DNA of 64,000 nt from Clostridia bacterium (GCA_017538255.1 JAFYJD010000010.1:1-64000); one strand, 5' to 3'. Shown: positions 1-8,639, counted from the first letter of the stretch. Notes: generated from the sequence alone by a model not told the origin. A program made the numbers and translations.

Positions 1-372
1 AAACAGCATCGCCGCGAGGAACGGCGCAAGCAGTATGTTTCCGATTGTATCGAAAACTCGGAGATCATCACCATATCCCTTTATGCGATGCAGGCCGATG
101 AGAACGACGATATTATCTCCGGAGAAGAACTCATCGCAGATCCGGCTGTGGATGTTGAAGAACAGGCGCTTCACAAGATCGATCTTGAAACTCTGCATCA
201 AGCACTTACAGCACTCTCGGATAAAGAATTGTGGCTCGTACATAGATTATTTCTTTCGGAAACACCTGTAACAGAGCTTCAACTCAGCCGAGAAACCGGC
301 ATTCCTCAAAAGACCTTGAACGACAGAAAAATGCGGGCATTAAAGAAGTTGGAAAAATATATTAAAAAATAA
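1..372 (+). CDS. Mobile-element-type sigma-70-like factor, 5' end outside window
   Basis: The open frame runs in from the left edge with no start inside the window (it opens KQHRREERRKQY) and stops at 372. The C-terminal part has a region-4-like helix-turn-helix: a conserved stretch around ALSDKELWLVHRLF, then ELSRETGIPQ-type wording and a basic end (KTLNDRKMRALKKLEKYIKK). This is the pattern of the small sigma-70-like proteins carried on integrative conjugative elements of Clostridia, where they sit near the recombination genes. No core promoter-melting region is visible in the part seen. The recombinase and RHS remnants that follow support a mobile-element origin. Whether the gene is intact cannot be judged from here. 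Confidence 0.75.
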   Translation, partial: KQHRREERRKQYVSDCIENSEIITISLYAMQADENDDIISGEELIADPAVDVEEQALHKIDLETLHQALTALSDKELWLVHRLFLSETPVTELQLSRETGIPQKTLNDRKMRALKKLEKYIKK

Positions 373-511
373 CCCGCTAAAATTCAAAAAAAGTGTGGAA
401 TACAGGGTGAAGGGAGAAATATCCCGTCACCGGCTTCTCGGACTTGAGAAGCAATGCTCGTTTTGTTTTACTCTTTTCGGTACGAATGTTGTGTTAAATA
501 CTTGATAATGT

Positions 512-650
512 TTATTCGCTTATCGCCTGCGGCACATACTCCACCGCAACGCCTTGGCGTGTATCCTGTTTGATGTTCTTCTCGAAGAAGTCTGGCTCCA
601 TCTCCAGATAGCCCACAAAGCGGTAATGGATGATTATGCGCTGGATACCT
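512..650 (-). pseudogene. C-terminal remnant of a large serine recombinase
   Basis: Read on the minus strand, the last 40 or so codons give RIIIHYRFVGYLE followed by a tail containing TRQGVAVEYVPQ and a stop at 512. The I-H-Y-R-F-V-G element followed by a TRQGVAVEY tail resembles the C-terminal DUF4368-type end of large serine recombinases of Tn4451/Tn1549-like elements. Upstream of about 650 the same frame is only antisense to the RHS remnant, so the recombinase body (catalytic and zinc-finger domains) is gone. The assignment is from memory of the family and rests on a short match. Confidence 0.5.
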
Positions 651-1219
651 ACGAGTACGACGACTGGGGCAATATTCTCAATAAAGCGAAATATGCCTAC
701 ACTACCGGCAGCCTCGGCACGGTGCTGAACACGATAAGCTACGGCTACGACAACACCCAATGGGGCGATCAGTTGACAAACTATAACGGACAAACCATAA
801 CCTATGACAGTATGGGCAATATGACCTCATGTGGGCATATCTCGTACACGTGGGACGGAAAGCAGCTCGTTGATATTTGCATAATCGGCGAAGGGTACTA
901 TTCCTATTCGTACAATGAGGACGGGCTGCGCGTCGGCAAGCGGATGTATTTGCCTTCGCTGTATTTTGAGCGGAATACGGAAGTTTTCCATGTTGAAGAC
1001 AACAAACGTTCGCGCTGGATACAGGGTGAGGAATGGCCGATGGGTGCCAATTCCCCGATGAAGTACCTTGACAGAAAGACAAACCGAGAGGAGGTTTTGT
1101 TACGCTTTGTTGATGTGGATACCGGCGAAAAGCGAATAGTATCGCAGTTCTATCGATGCTCCTTGGATGTTCTACAAGCAAATTGCAGACAAGGGATTCC
1201 GAATAAACGCATAGTTTAG
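640..1219 (+). pseudogene. RHS/YD-repeat gene remnant with unrecognised tail
   Basis: From about 640 the plus frame encodes a run of degenerate YD repeats: YEYDDWGNI, ISYGYDNTQWGDQL, ITYDSMGNM, YTWDGKQL and YSYNEDGLRV. These are typical of the C-terminal part of RHS/wall-associated proteins, which normally exceed 1000 residues. Here only about 120 residues of repeat remain. The 5' side joins abruptly to the recombinase remnant near 640-650. After the repeats the frame changes character (W-QGEEWP, MKYLDRK, FVDVDTGEKR, VSQFY), which may be a separate small module fused by decay; I do not recognise it. No start codon with a ribosome binding site precedes the repeat portion, so it is called a fragment. 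Confidence 0.6.
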
Positions 1220-1263
1220 CAAGGATTACAGACAAGAAATACGCGAGTTAAAATATATCTTAA

Positions 1264-1380
1264 GAAATCGATGAGTTCAAACCGCTAAAAAACAGACGAA
1301 ACAAGGGTGTTAAATATATTGGTTTGCGGTATGCTTTGTTATCAAAAGTCGATCTTGATAAATTGATCCCAAACAAATAA
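1264..1380 (+). pseudogene. Degraded coding tail, unrecognised
   Basis: One frame is open from just after a stop at 1261 to the stop at 1378-1380 and reads as plausible protein (a basic KPLKNRRNKG segment, then YIGLRYALLSKVDLDKLI). It has no start codon or ribosome binding site, and the sequence just upstream resembles coding sequence in another frame. It is probably a frameshifted leftover of the mobile-element debris. No family was recognised. The frame is short enough to be chance. Confidence 0.25.
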
Positions 1381-1405
1381 AAGGAAAATCCATCCGTTTA
1401 TGCGC

Positions 1406-1434
1406 TTGACATAACCGGTCGAATGCTATATAAT
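1406..1434 (+). promoter_or_regulatory. Consensus sigma-A promoter of the DUF3798/ABC operon
   Basis: TTGACA at 1406-1411 and TATAAT at 1429-1434 are separated by exactly 17 bases, a perfect match to the housekeeping consensus. Transcription would start near 1441, giving a leader of about 30 bases with AGGAGG at 1457-1462 before the ATG at 1473. Confidence 0.9.
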
Positions 1435-1472
1435 AACATCATATCCAAAATATTTTAGGAGGTAAAAGGATA

Positions 1473-2672
1473 ATGAAAAAACTGCTGTGTATCTTGTTGG
1501 TCCTTGCTATGGGCGTGGGTATGCTGTCTTTCACGGCATGCAAGAAGGAGCAGGAAGGCGACGACTTCCATATCGGTATCGTTACCGGCTCCGTTTCCCA
1601 GTCGGAGGATGACCGCCGCGGCGCGGAGGCGTTCCAGGCAAAGTATGGCGAGGATCGCGTAAAACTGGCGATCTATCCCGACAACTTCGCCGAAGAGTCG
1701 GAGACCACCATTCAGACCATTGTTAACCTTTCCGCCGACCCCAAAATGAAAGCGATAATCGTTAACCAGGCAGTTCCGGGCACGACTGAGGCGTTCCGCC
1801 GCATCAAGGAAAGCCGTCCCGACATCATCTGCATTGCGGGCGAGGCGCACGAGGATCTTCCCGAAATAGGCAGCGCGGCCGATCTGGTCTGCAACAACGA
1901 CTTTGTTGCCCGCGGCTACCTGATCATCCGCACCGCTCATGAACTTGGATGCGATACCTTCGTACACATTTCCTTCCCCCGCCATATGTCCTATGAAACA
2001 ATGAGCCGCCGTGTTGCGATCATGAAGGCTGCCTGCGAAGAATTCGGTATGAAGTTCGTTCTTGAGACCGCTCCCGACCCCCTGTCTGACGTCGGCCAAA
2101 CCGGTGCTCAGGCTTACATCCTCGAAAAGGTGCCAAGTTGGGTTGAACAATACGGCAAGAACGCCGCGTACTTCTGCACCAACGACGCGCATACCGAGCC
2201 GCTTCTGAAGCAGCTTCTGACCTATGGCGGTTATTTCATCGAAGCCGACCTTCCCTCGCCGCTGATGGGTTATCCCGGCGCTCTCGGCATCGACCTGACC
2301 GCTGAGGCGGGCGACTTTGAGAAGATTCTTGCCAAGGTTGAACAAGCCGTTTGCGAGAAGAACGGCGCAGGCCGTTTCGGCACATGGGCATACTCCTATG
2401 GCTACACCGTTTCCGCAGGTCTTGCACAGCATGCTGTGAACGTTATCGAAGGCAAGAGCGAACTTAAGAGTATGGAAGACATCGCAAAGGCATACGGAGA
2501 GTTCTCGCCCAAGGCAGAGTGGAACGGCTCGCAGTATACCAATGCCGAAAGCGGCGTCAAGTCCGAAAACGTGTTCCTCGTATATCAGGATACCTACATT
2601 ATGGGCAATCCCGGCAAATATATGGGATCCACCAAGATCGAGGTTCCCGAGAAGTACTTCACCATCAAATAA
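1473..2672 (+). CDS. DUF3798-family substrate-binding lipoprotein
   Basis: This 399-residue protein begins with a lipoprotein signal (hydrophobic run, lipobox F-T-A-C with Cys at about residue 23). The mature part resembles periplasmic-binding-protein folds of the BMP/sugar type (HIGIVTGSVSQSEDDRRGAE, then alternating strands and helices). I associate it with the DUF3798 family, found next to RbsA-like ATPases. It would sit on the outer membrane face and deliver a ligand to the permeases encoded downstream. The ligand is unknown: neighbours suggest a sugar, nucleoside or similar small solute, but nothing in the sequence settles it. The start is fixed by AGGAGG eleven bases upstream and a consensus promoter. 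A hairpin terminator follows immediately, which would keep this gene expressed above the transporter genes. Confidence 0.8.
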   Translation: MKKLLCILLVLAMGVGMLSFTACKKEQEGDDFHIGIVTGSVSQSEDDRRGAEAFQAKYGEDRVKLAIYPDNFAEESETTIQTIVNLSADPKMKAIIVNQAVPGTTEAFRRIKESRPDIICIAGEAHEDLPEIGSAADLVCNNDFVARGYLIIRTAHELGCDTFVHISFPRHMSYETMSRRVAIMKAACEEFGMKFVLETAPDPLSDVGQTGAQAYILEKVPSWVEQYGKNAAYFCTNDAHTEPLLKQLLTYGGYFIEADLPSPLMGYPGALGIDLTAEAGDFEKILAKVEQAVCEKNGAGRFGTWAYSYGYTVSAGLAQHAVNVIEGKSELKSMEDIAKAYGEFSPKAEWNGSQYTNAESGVKSENVFLVYQDTYIMGNPGKYMGSTKIEVPEKYFTIK

Positions 2673-2694
2673 TCATAGTTGTTGACACACCCCC

Positions 2695-2725
2695 GGGGGA
2701 GGATTTACTCCTCCCCCTATTTTTT
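2695..2725 (+). terminator. Intercistronic terminator/attenuator after binding-protein gene
   Basis: A 9-bp GC-rich stem (2695-2703 with 2709-2717, loop TTTAC) is followed by a run of seven pyrimidine-rich bases ending in six T. It lies between the binding-protein gene and the ATPase gene, so it should act as a partial terminator that lets some polymerase continue into the operon. Confidence 0.75.
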
Positions 2726-2748
2726 AAGGAAGGGGACCGGATAATATT

Positions 2749-4341
2749 ATGGAAACAATGAACGCTCCCTTGTTGGAGATGCGTAACATAAAAAAGGACT
2801 TCTTCGGCAATCAAGTCTTGACAGACATCAACCTGACGCTGAATGAGGGCGAGGTGTTGGGTCTGGTGGGCGAAAACGGTGCGGGCAAGAGCACCCTGAT
2901 GAAGATACTTTTCGGTATGGGCGTTATCCGCGACACAGGCGGTTTTGAGGGCGAAATCCTTATGAACGGAGAGCCGGTTCGGTTCAACACGCCTTTCGAT
3001 GCATTGGCTGCGGGTATCGGTATGGTACATCAGGAATTCTCCCTGATCCCCGGCTTTACCGCCACCGAGAATATCCTTCTTAACCGTGAACCGAAGAAAA
3101 CCAACGTGATCTCACAGATATTCGGGGACCGTCTAAACACATTGGATGTTCCCGAGATGAAGTTGCGATCCGACGCCGCAATAGAAAAGATGGGCGTCAG
3201 GATCGATTCTTCTATGGTCATCAATCAGATGCCCGTAGGACACAAACAGTTTACCGAGATCGCCCGTGAATTGAGCAAGGATCATCTTAAACTGCTCATA
3301 CTCGACGAACCCACCGCAGTATTGACAGAAAAAGAAGCCGGCGCGCTCCTCGACTCCATTCGCGCCATGTCCAAACGCGGGATTGCCGTAATATTCATTA
3401 CGCACCGTCTGCACGAGATACTGTCCGTATGCAGCAAGGTTATGATAATGCGCGACGGATACATCGTGGAAGAAGTCAAGCCCGAAGAAACGAGCATTCC
3501 CGAGATCACCCGCTGTATGGTAGGCCGCAACGTGGATGAGAGTCCGACTGTCGCAACCGAAAAAGCCGATGTGGACAGGGACGTCATAATGTCCATCCGC
3601 AAACTGTGGGTAGATATGCCCGGCGAACTCGTCCGCAACGTCAATCTCGACGTTCTGGAGGGCGAGATACTCGGTATAGGCGGCCTTGCAGGGCAGGGCA
3701 AGTTGGGCATACCAAACGGCATTATGGGTCTTTACGAGGCAGGCGGAACCGTCACGCTGAAGGGCAAAAACGTGCCGCTTAACAGCCCGCGGCAGTGTCT
3801 GGACTCGAGCATATCCTTTGTTTCCGAGGACAGGCGCGGCGTAGGTCTGCTTCTGGACGAAACGCTTGAGTGGAACATTGCCTTCCCGGCGATGCAGATT
3901 CAGGACAAGTTCCTCAAGCGGTATCTCGGCGGACTGATAAAATGGCGCGATGAAAAAGCGATCCATGCAGTTACGAAGAAATATATTGACGAGTTGATGA
4001 TCCGATGCACGAGTACCAAGCAAAAAGCAAAGGAACTCTCCGGAGGAAACCAGCAAAAGGTATGTCTGGCGAAAGCGTTTGCTATGGAACCCACGTTTCT
4101 GTTCGTTTCGGAGCCTACGCGAGGTATCGACGTCGGCGCGAAAGCCCTCGTGCTCGAAGCGCTGAAACGGCTTAACCGCGAAAAGGGAGTCACCATAGTT
4201 ATGATCTCCTCCGAACTCGAAGAACTAAGGTCGACCTGCGACCGCATAGCCATAGTTTCGGGCGGCAAGGTCGCCGGCATACTTCCGGCTTCTTCAAGTT
4301 CAGAAGATTTTGGTATGCTGATGGTCAGCCAGGTTAGATAA
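2749..4341 (+). CDS. RbsA/MglA-type double-domain ABC transporter ATPase
   Basis: The 530-residue protein carries two nucleotide-binding domains in one chain, as in ribose/galactose/nucleoside importers. The first has Walker A GENGAGKST near residue 44 and Walker B LLILDEPTAVL near residue 184. The second has the degenerate Walker A usual for this family (GGLAGQGKLG), signature LSGGNQQKV and a Walker B region reading LFVSEPTRGID in which the usual Asp before Glu is Ser. Length matches the family (about 500-530). It energises the two permeases encoded next and accepts substrate from the DUF3798-type lipoprotein. The ribosome binding site is modest (AAGGAAGGGG), consistent with lower expression than the binding protein. 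Confidence 0.92.
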   Translation: METMNAPLLEMRNIKKDFFGNQVLTDINLTLNEGEVLGLVGENGAGKSTLMKILFGMGVIRDTGGFEGEILMNGEPVRFNTPFDALAAGIGMVHQEFSLIPGFTATENILLNREPKKTNVISQIFGDRLNTLDVPEMKLRSDAAIEKMGVRIDSSMVINQMPVGHKQFTEIARELSKDHLKLLILDEPTAVLTEKEAGALLDSIRAMSKRGIAVIFITHRLHEILSVCSKVMIMRDGYIVEEVKPEETSIPEITRCMVGRNVDESPTVATEKADVDRDVIMSIRKLWVDMPGELVRNVNLDVLEGEILGIGGLAGQGKLGIPNGIMGLYEAGGTVTLKGKNVPLNSPRQCLDSSISFVSEDRRGVGLLLDETLEWNIAFPAMQIQDKFLKRYLGGLIKWRDEKAIHAVTKKYIDELMIRCTSTKQKAKELSGGNQQKVCLAKAFAMEPTFLFVSEPTRGIDVGAKALVLEALKRLNREKGVTIVMISSELEELRSTCDRIAIVSGGKVAGILPASSSSEDFGMLMVSQVR

Positions 4342-4350
4342 GGAGGGCGC

Positions 4351-5424
4351 ATGAAAGAAAAAGCAATAGTTGCCGTAAAAGAAGACAACAAGTTAAAAAA
4401 ACTTTTTAAAAGTTTCGGGGTTCCCCGACTCATCATAACAGGCTTTTTGGTCTTGTTGTTCATTATGGCCCCCTTTGTAGGCGAAAATTTCTTCGCTCAG
4501 TTGACAAACACCTTCAACCGTTTCAGTTGGAACGCAATAATGGTGCTTGCCATGGTGCCTATGATCCAGTCGGGCTGCGGTCTGAACTTCGGTCTTCCGC
4601 TCGGTATCATCGCCGGTCTGCTGGGCGGCACGATCTCGATAGAACTCGGTTTTACCGGTGCAACGAGTTTTTGGGTGGCCATAGTCATCGCAACGTTCTT
4701 TACCGTGATATTCGGGTGGGGCTACGGATGGCTGCTTAACAAAATCAAGGGCGGCGAGATGATGATTGCCACATACGTTGGCTTTTCATCGGTATCGTTT
4801 ATGTGTATGGCGTGGCTGCTGCTGCCTTATCACAAACCCAATATGGTTTGGGGTCTTGCCGGCAAGGGTCTGAGAACGACCATTTCTCTTGAGGGATTCT
4901 ACGACAAGGTGCTCGCAAACTTCCTTAAGATAAAGATCGGTTCTCTTGAGATCCCGACCGGATCGCTGCTGCTGTTCGCCCTGCTCGCCCTGCTTATGTG
5001 GGCGTTCTTCCACACGAAACTCGGTACTGCGATGACCGCTGTCGGTTCCAATCCCGCTTTTGCAAGGGCTGCCGGCATAAACATCAATAAAATGCGTTCC
5101 CTGTCCGTCATACTTTCCACATGGCTTGCCGCAGTCGGCATACTTGTGTACGAGCAGGGTTTCGGATTTATCCAGTTGTATACGGCGCCGTTCAACTTGA
5201 CGCTGCCGACCGTTGCGGCCATATTGATCGGAGGCGCTTCGGTCAACAAAGCAACGATCACACATGTTATCATCGGAACCTTCCTGTTTCAGGGTTTGGT
5301 CACCATGACCCCTACGGTTATGAATTCCATGATACATATGGATATGAGCGAGGTCATCCGTATTATCGTGTCCAACGGCATGATACTGTACGCTTTGACC
5401 AGAAAGACGGAGGCGACCAGATGA
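4351..5424 (+). CDS. ABC transporter permease (BPD_transp_2 type), first
   Basis: This is a 357-residue polytopic membrane protein with eight or more hydrophobic segments, a basic N terminus and GLPLGIIAGLLGG-like glycine-rich helices typical of the branched-chain/ribose permease family. The cytoplasmic coupling region AVGSNPAFARAAGINI corresponds to the family's conserved G-N-P-x-A-A-x-x-A-G-I element. AAGGAGG lies eight bases upstream of the ATG. Its stop overlaps the start of the second permease (ATGA at 5421-5424), indicating translational coupling. It forms a heterodimeric channel with that protein. Confidence 0.9.
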   Translation: MKEKAIVAVKEDNKLKKLFKSFGVPRLIITGFLVLLFIMAPFVGENFFAQLTNTFNRFSWNAIMVLAMVPMIQSGCGLNFGLPLGIIAGLLGGTISIELGFTGATSFWVAIVIATFFTVIFGWGYGWLLNKIKGGEMMIATYVGFSSVSFMCMAWLLLPYHKPNMVWGLAGKGLRTTISLEGFYDKVLANFLKIKIGSLEIPTGSLLLFALLALLMWAFFHTKLGTAMTAVGSNPAFARAAGININKMRSLSVILSTWLAAVGILVYEQGFGFIQLYTAPFNLTLPTVAAILIGGASVNKATITHVIIGTFLFQGLVTMTPTVMNSMIHMDMSEVIRIIVSNGMILYALTRKTEATR

Positions 5425-6548
5425 ACAAACAGAAAAAGGCCGGATTCGGCAACAACCTGTTAAACCTGCTGCGCAACAACACGGTGCCCGTGATGTTCAT
5501 AATCATCTGCGCCGTGTGCATACCCGTATCGGGATTCTCGGGCAGTTATCTGCTCAACGAGATGACCACTCGCATAGGCCGCAACACATTCCTCATTCTA
5601 AGCCTGCTCATACCGATCATGGCCGGTATGGGTCTGAATTTCGGAATGACGCTCGGCGCAATGGCGGGAGAGATAGCGCTCATACTTACTTCCGATTGGC
5701 AGATATGGGGTATTCCCGGAGTTGTGCTCGCAATGATCGTTTCCATCCCGATCTCGATCCTCTTCGGCATTATATGCGGCACGCTGCTGAACAAGGCCAA
5801 GGGACGTGAGATGATAACCAGTTATATAATCAGTTTCTTTATGAACGGTATATATCAGCTGGTAGTTCTGTACATGATGGGACCGATCATCCCGATCAGC
5901 CATTCATCGATCAAACTCCCTCGCGGTTACGGAATCCGCAACACCGTCAGTCTGCTGAATATGCGTCAGTGTATCGACAATCTGCTCGCGGTCAACATCG
6001 CAGGAGTTCGTATCCCCGTTCTTACGCTGCTCATAATCGCTGCGCTGTGCCTGTTCATAGTCTGGTTCCGCAAGACCAAACTCGGTCAGGATATGCGCGC
6101 GGTAGGTCAGGATATGGAGGTCGCTCGCGACGCCGGCATCAATGTTGACAGGACGCGCATAATCTCGATCGTTATGTCCACCGTGCTTGCGGGATTCGGT
6201 ATGATACTGTATCTGCAGAATATGGGCAATATTGCGACCTATTCTTCTCACTCGCAGATCGGTATGTTCTGTATCGCCGCGCTGTTGGTCGGCGGCGCTT
6301 CCGTCGAGAAGGCGTCCATCGGAAACGTTTTCTTAGGCGTTGCGCTGTTCCATCTTATGTTCATCCTGGCTCCCACCGTTGGCGCCAAGATCACCGGCGA
6401 CTCCATGATAGGCGAATACTTCCGAGTCTTCATCTCCTACGGCGTCATAACCGTTGCGCTCATTATGTATGAGGTGAAGAAGCGCAGACAGAAGAGCCTT
6501 ATGGGACAGCAACTGCAGCAGGAGCAGTTGGAGGAGGAAGCAAAATGA
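5421..6548 (+). CDS. ABC transporter permease (BPD_transp_2 type), second
   Basis: The 375-residue polytopic membrane protein is homologous to the preceding permease and has the same coupling element (AVGQDMEVARDAGI). The start is the ATG at 5421, which overlaps the previous stop and has GGAGG seven bases upstream; a longer in-frame extension into the preceding gene is not used. The C terminus is a Lys/Gln/Glu-rich tail (KKRRQ, then QQLQQEQLEEE). It overlaps the next gene by ATGA (6545-6548). Confidence 0.9.
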   Translation: MNKQKKAGFGNNLLNLLRNNTVPVMFIIICAVCIPVSGFSGSYLLNEMTTRIGRNTFLILSLLIPIMAGMGLNFGMTLGAMAGEIALILTSDWQIWGIPGVVLAMIVSIPISILFGIICGTLLNKAKGREMITSYIISFFMNGIYQLVVLYMMGPIIPISHSSIKLPRGYGIRNTVSLLNMRQCIDNLLAVNIAGVRIPVLTLLIIAALCLFIVWFRKTKLGQDMRAVGQDMEVARDAGINVDRTRIISIVMSTVLAGFGMILYLQNMGNIATYSSHSQIGMFCIAALLVGGASVEKASIGNVFLGVALFHLMFILAPTVGAKITGDSMIGEYFRVFISYGVITVALIMYEVKKRRQKSLMGQQLQQEQLEEEAK

Positions 6549-7027
6549 AAAAGACGAGCAAAATTTTCTTCCGCATCGGCGCTTTGCTGCTGATACTCGC
6601 CATAGCCGCATTGATGTTCGTCGTTGGCAGAGGTCACACCGTTTACATCGATAACAAAACGATCGAGTACAACGGGCAGACCTATGATGCGAGTTATCAG
6701 ATCGAACTGATAAAGAGCGGAAAGAGTATTACAAAACTCAAAAAGGCAGAGCGCGGCATGACCGTCGTCATCGGCCAGACTATGAAACTTTCGCTGAAGA
6801 TCAAGCAAACGATCGATGGCGTTGAGGAAACAAAGGATATTGTTATCAAACTCCCGTATTCTATGGACAATATCATAATCAACCTCCCCGCGTATTTAAA
6901 CGGTCTGCCGGAGGATGTGTATCTTGACGAATTCATTTCGGCTCCCGAGCCGGAAGATCCCGATGATGAAATTCCCGGAGGGGACGAATTCGACTTCGGC
7001 ACGGGCGAGGATTCTCCCGGGGATTGA
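6545..7027 (+). CDS. Small membrane-anchored protein of the ABC operon (DUF6672-like)
   Basis: This is a 160-residue protein with one N-terminal transmembrane segment (residues 8-28) and an extracytoplasmic domain of about 100 residues containing beta-strand-like stretches. It ends in an acidic, proline-rich tail (PEPEDPDD, EIPGGDEFDFGTGED). I associate it tentatively with DUF6672, small proteins I recall near DUF3798/RbsA-type ABC systems. Translation is coupled to the permease through an ATGA overlap, so it is probably a dedicated accessory subunit or regulator of this transporter. Function is unknown. Confidence 0.7.
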   Translation: MKKTSKIFFRIGALLLILAIAALMFVVGRGHTVYIDNKTIEYNGQTYDASYQIELIKSGKSITKLKKAERGMTVVIGQTMKLSLKIKQTIDGVEETKDIVIKLPYSMDNIIINLPAYLNGLPEDVYLDEFISAPEPEDPDDEIPGGDEFDFGTGEDSPGD

Positions 7028-7081
7028 TCGGGCAATGCCGATCCGATAACGCCGCCGGTAAAAACTGAGCGAAGAATAAAA

Positions 7082-7120
7082 CAGGCTGAGAACGATTCAT
7101 TCTCAGCCTGCTTTATTTTA
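7082..7120. terminator. Bidirectional terminator between convergent operons
   Basis: An 11-bp perfect stem (7082-7092 with 7100-7110, loop CGATTCA) is flanked by T-rich sequence on the right and A-rich sequence on the left. It can therefore end both the ABC operon (plus) and the redox operon (minus). Confidence 0.9.
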
Positions 7121-7162
7121 CTTGCAACCCAAATTAAATGCTCTATCGATTCGGTTCCGCCG

Positions 7163-7756
7163 TCAACCCTTTGCGTCGGCAACGAGTTCCTCGAGTTTTT
7201 CGTAGGTAACAGCGCCGATCTTGTTGTAGACGATCACGCCGTCGGGGTCGATGACGGCGGTCTGGGGCAGAACGGTGGATACGTTGAGCGCCATGCCGAT
7301 CGCGTTTTCATCATCGATCGCAAAAGCGATGCCGTAGTCGTACGCCGCAAGATAGGCGTCGATATCCGTCAGGATCGGCGGGGAATGCAGTGCAAGCACG
7401 ACCACGTCGCCTTGGTGCGCCTTTTGCAGTTCGTCAAAATGCGGCAGTTCCTTTACGCAGGGCGTGCACCAGGTCGCCCAAAAGTTGATTACGACCACCT
7501 TGCCGCGATGATCGGAGAGTTTGAACTCGCTCCCGTCAACGCAGGTAATGGTGAAATCGGACAGGATCTCGCCGCTTCGCCTCGGCTTTTGCGAGGTCTG
7601 CACGTCGCCTGTTTGCGTCGGATCGAATGAAGTCGCAGCCTCGCCGTTTTGTATCGGCTTTTGAGCGGGCTTTTTTTGCTGGTTTACGATCACAAGCACG
7701 AGGGCGAGAAGCAGAAGCGCGGGTATCCAAAGAAGGCGCAGTTTATTGTTTTTCAT
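7163..7756 (-). CDS. TlpA/ResA-like membrane-anchored thiol-disulfide oxidoreductase
   Basis: The 197-residue protein has an N-terminal membrane anchor (residues 8-24), a linker, and a thioredoxin-fold domain with the active site W-A-T-W-C-T-P-C (Cys97 and Cys100). The cis-proline region follows later (VLPQTAVIDPDG). The family acts outside the membrane in reducing or exchanging disulfides, as in cytochrome c maturation or envelope redox control. It is the last gene of a four-gene minus-strand operon and overlaps the upstream 4Fe-4S membrane protein gene by 14 bases, so the two are likely co-translated. No cytochrome c genes are nearby. Confidence 0.88.
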   Translation of the reverse strand: MKNNKLRLLWIPALLLLALVLVIVNQQKKPAQKPIQNGEAATSFDPTQTGDVQTSQKPRRSGEILSDFTITCVDGSEFKLSDHRGKVVVINFWATWCTPCVKELPHFDELQKAHQGDVVVLALHSPPILTDIDAYLAAYDYGIAFAIDDENAIGMALNVSTVLPQTAVIDPDGVIVYNKIGAVTYEKLEELVADAKG

Positions 7757-8639
7757 TCAAATGCCCCCTTTCTTTAATCGCGGAGCCGCGCAAAACTATC
7801 TTGCCCGCGCTGAAGGTGATCGCCTTTGTGGGGCATATATCGATACAGTCGCCGCAGTGTACGCATTCGTGATCGCCAACGGACGCGATGTCCATCCCGC
7901 ATACGCGCACGCACGCGCCGCAATCCGTGCAGTTGCCCTTATCGACCTTTACGCCGATAAGCGCAAGCCTTGACATAAGGCCGTAAAGCGCGCCGAGGGG
8001 ACAGACGAAACGGCAGAACGCGCGGAAGATGAACACGCACGCGACGAGCATGGCGATGAGCACGGCAAACTTCCAAACGAACAGGCTGCCAGCCATCGCG
8101 CGAAGATCGCCGTTATTCGGATGGAGCATCAAAAGGACCGCGCCTTCAAGCGTGCCGGCGGGGCAGATGTATTTGCAAAAGCCCGGAAGCGGCAAACGCC
8201 TGAACGCGAAATAAGCGGGGATGAGGAATACGAAGACCGCGAGGATCGCGTATTTTGTATAACTCAATTTGCGCGTAAGTTTGCTTTTTTTCAGTTTTTT
8301 GGTCGGGATCTTGTGTAAAAGTTCCTGTATCAGTCCAAACGGACACAAAAAACCGCAGACGACGCGTCCGAGCAGCAGCGCGAACAAAAGCAGAATGCCG
8401 ACGATATAAAACGCAGGGCGATCCGCGGAAGCGGACACCGCATTTTGGAGCGATCCAAGCGGGCAAGCGGCGATCGCGCCGGGGCAGGAATAGCAGTTGA
8501 GCCCCGGTACGCATACGCTTTTGATGTTGCCCGTATAGATCTTGCCCTCGGTAAAGCCTTTGAGATGGGCGTTGTATAACAGCGCCGAATAAAGCTGAAT
8601 AAGGCGCCTTGTTAACGGTTTTTTAACAGTCCTATCCAA
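7743..8639 (-). CDS. NapH/NosR-like 4Fe-4S membrane protein
   Basis: The 298-residue membrane protein has about five hydrophobic segments. Several Cys-containing loops follow the NapH/NosR style: NCYSCPGAIAACPLGS, CGFLCPFG, CKYICPAG and CRFVCPLG. Two classical 4Fe-4S motifs lie at the C terminus (CTDCGACVRVC and CVHCGDCIDICP). Such proteins pass electrons across or along the membrane. The start appears to be TTG at 8639, overlapping the stop of the small CXXC gene by eight bases, which implies translational coupling; no in-frame ATG lies nearby. With two TlpA-like neighbours it probably feeds electrons to an extracytoplasmic thiol system; this is inference. Confidence 0.88.
   Translation of the reverse strand: MDRTVKKPLTRRLIQLYSALLYNAHLKGFTEGKIYTGNIKSVCVPGLNCYSCPGAIAACPLGSLQNAVSASADRPAFYIVGILLLFALLLGRVVCGFLCPFGLIQELLHKIPTKKLKKSKLTRKLSYTKYAILAVFVFLIPAYFAFRRLPLPGFCKYICPAGTLEGAVLLMLHPNNGDLRAMAGSLFVWKFAVLIAMLVACVFIFRAFCRFVCPLGALYGLMSRLALIGVKVDKGNCTDCGACVRVCGMDIASVGDHECVHCGDCIDICPTKAITFSAGKIVLRGSAIKERGHLNEKQ

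Noticed and set aside
373..511. Possible regulatory RNA after the sigma-like gene
   Set aside because: Only a weak A-rich stretch was seen; no stem with T-run and no conserved motif.
1455..2432. 325-codon minus-strand frame opposite the DUF3798-type gene
   Set aside because: Antisense to a gene with promoter, ribosome binding site and lipoprotein signal.
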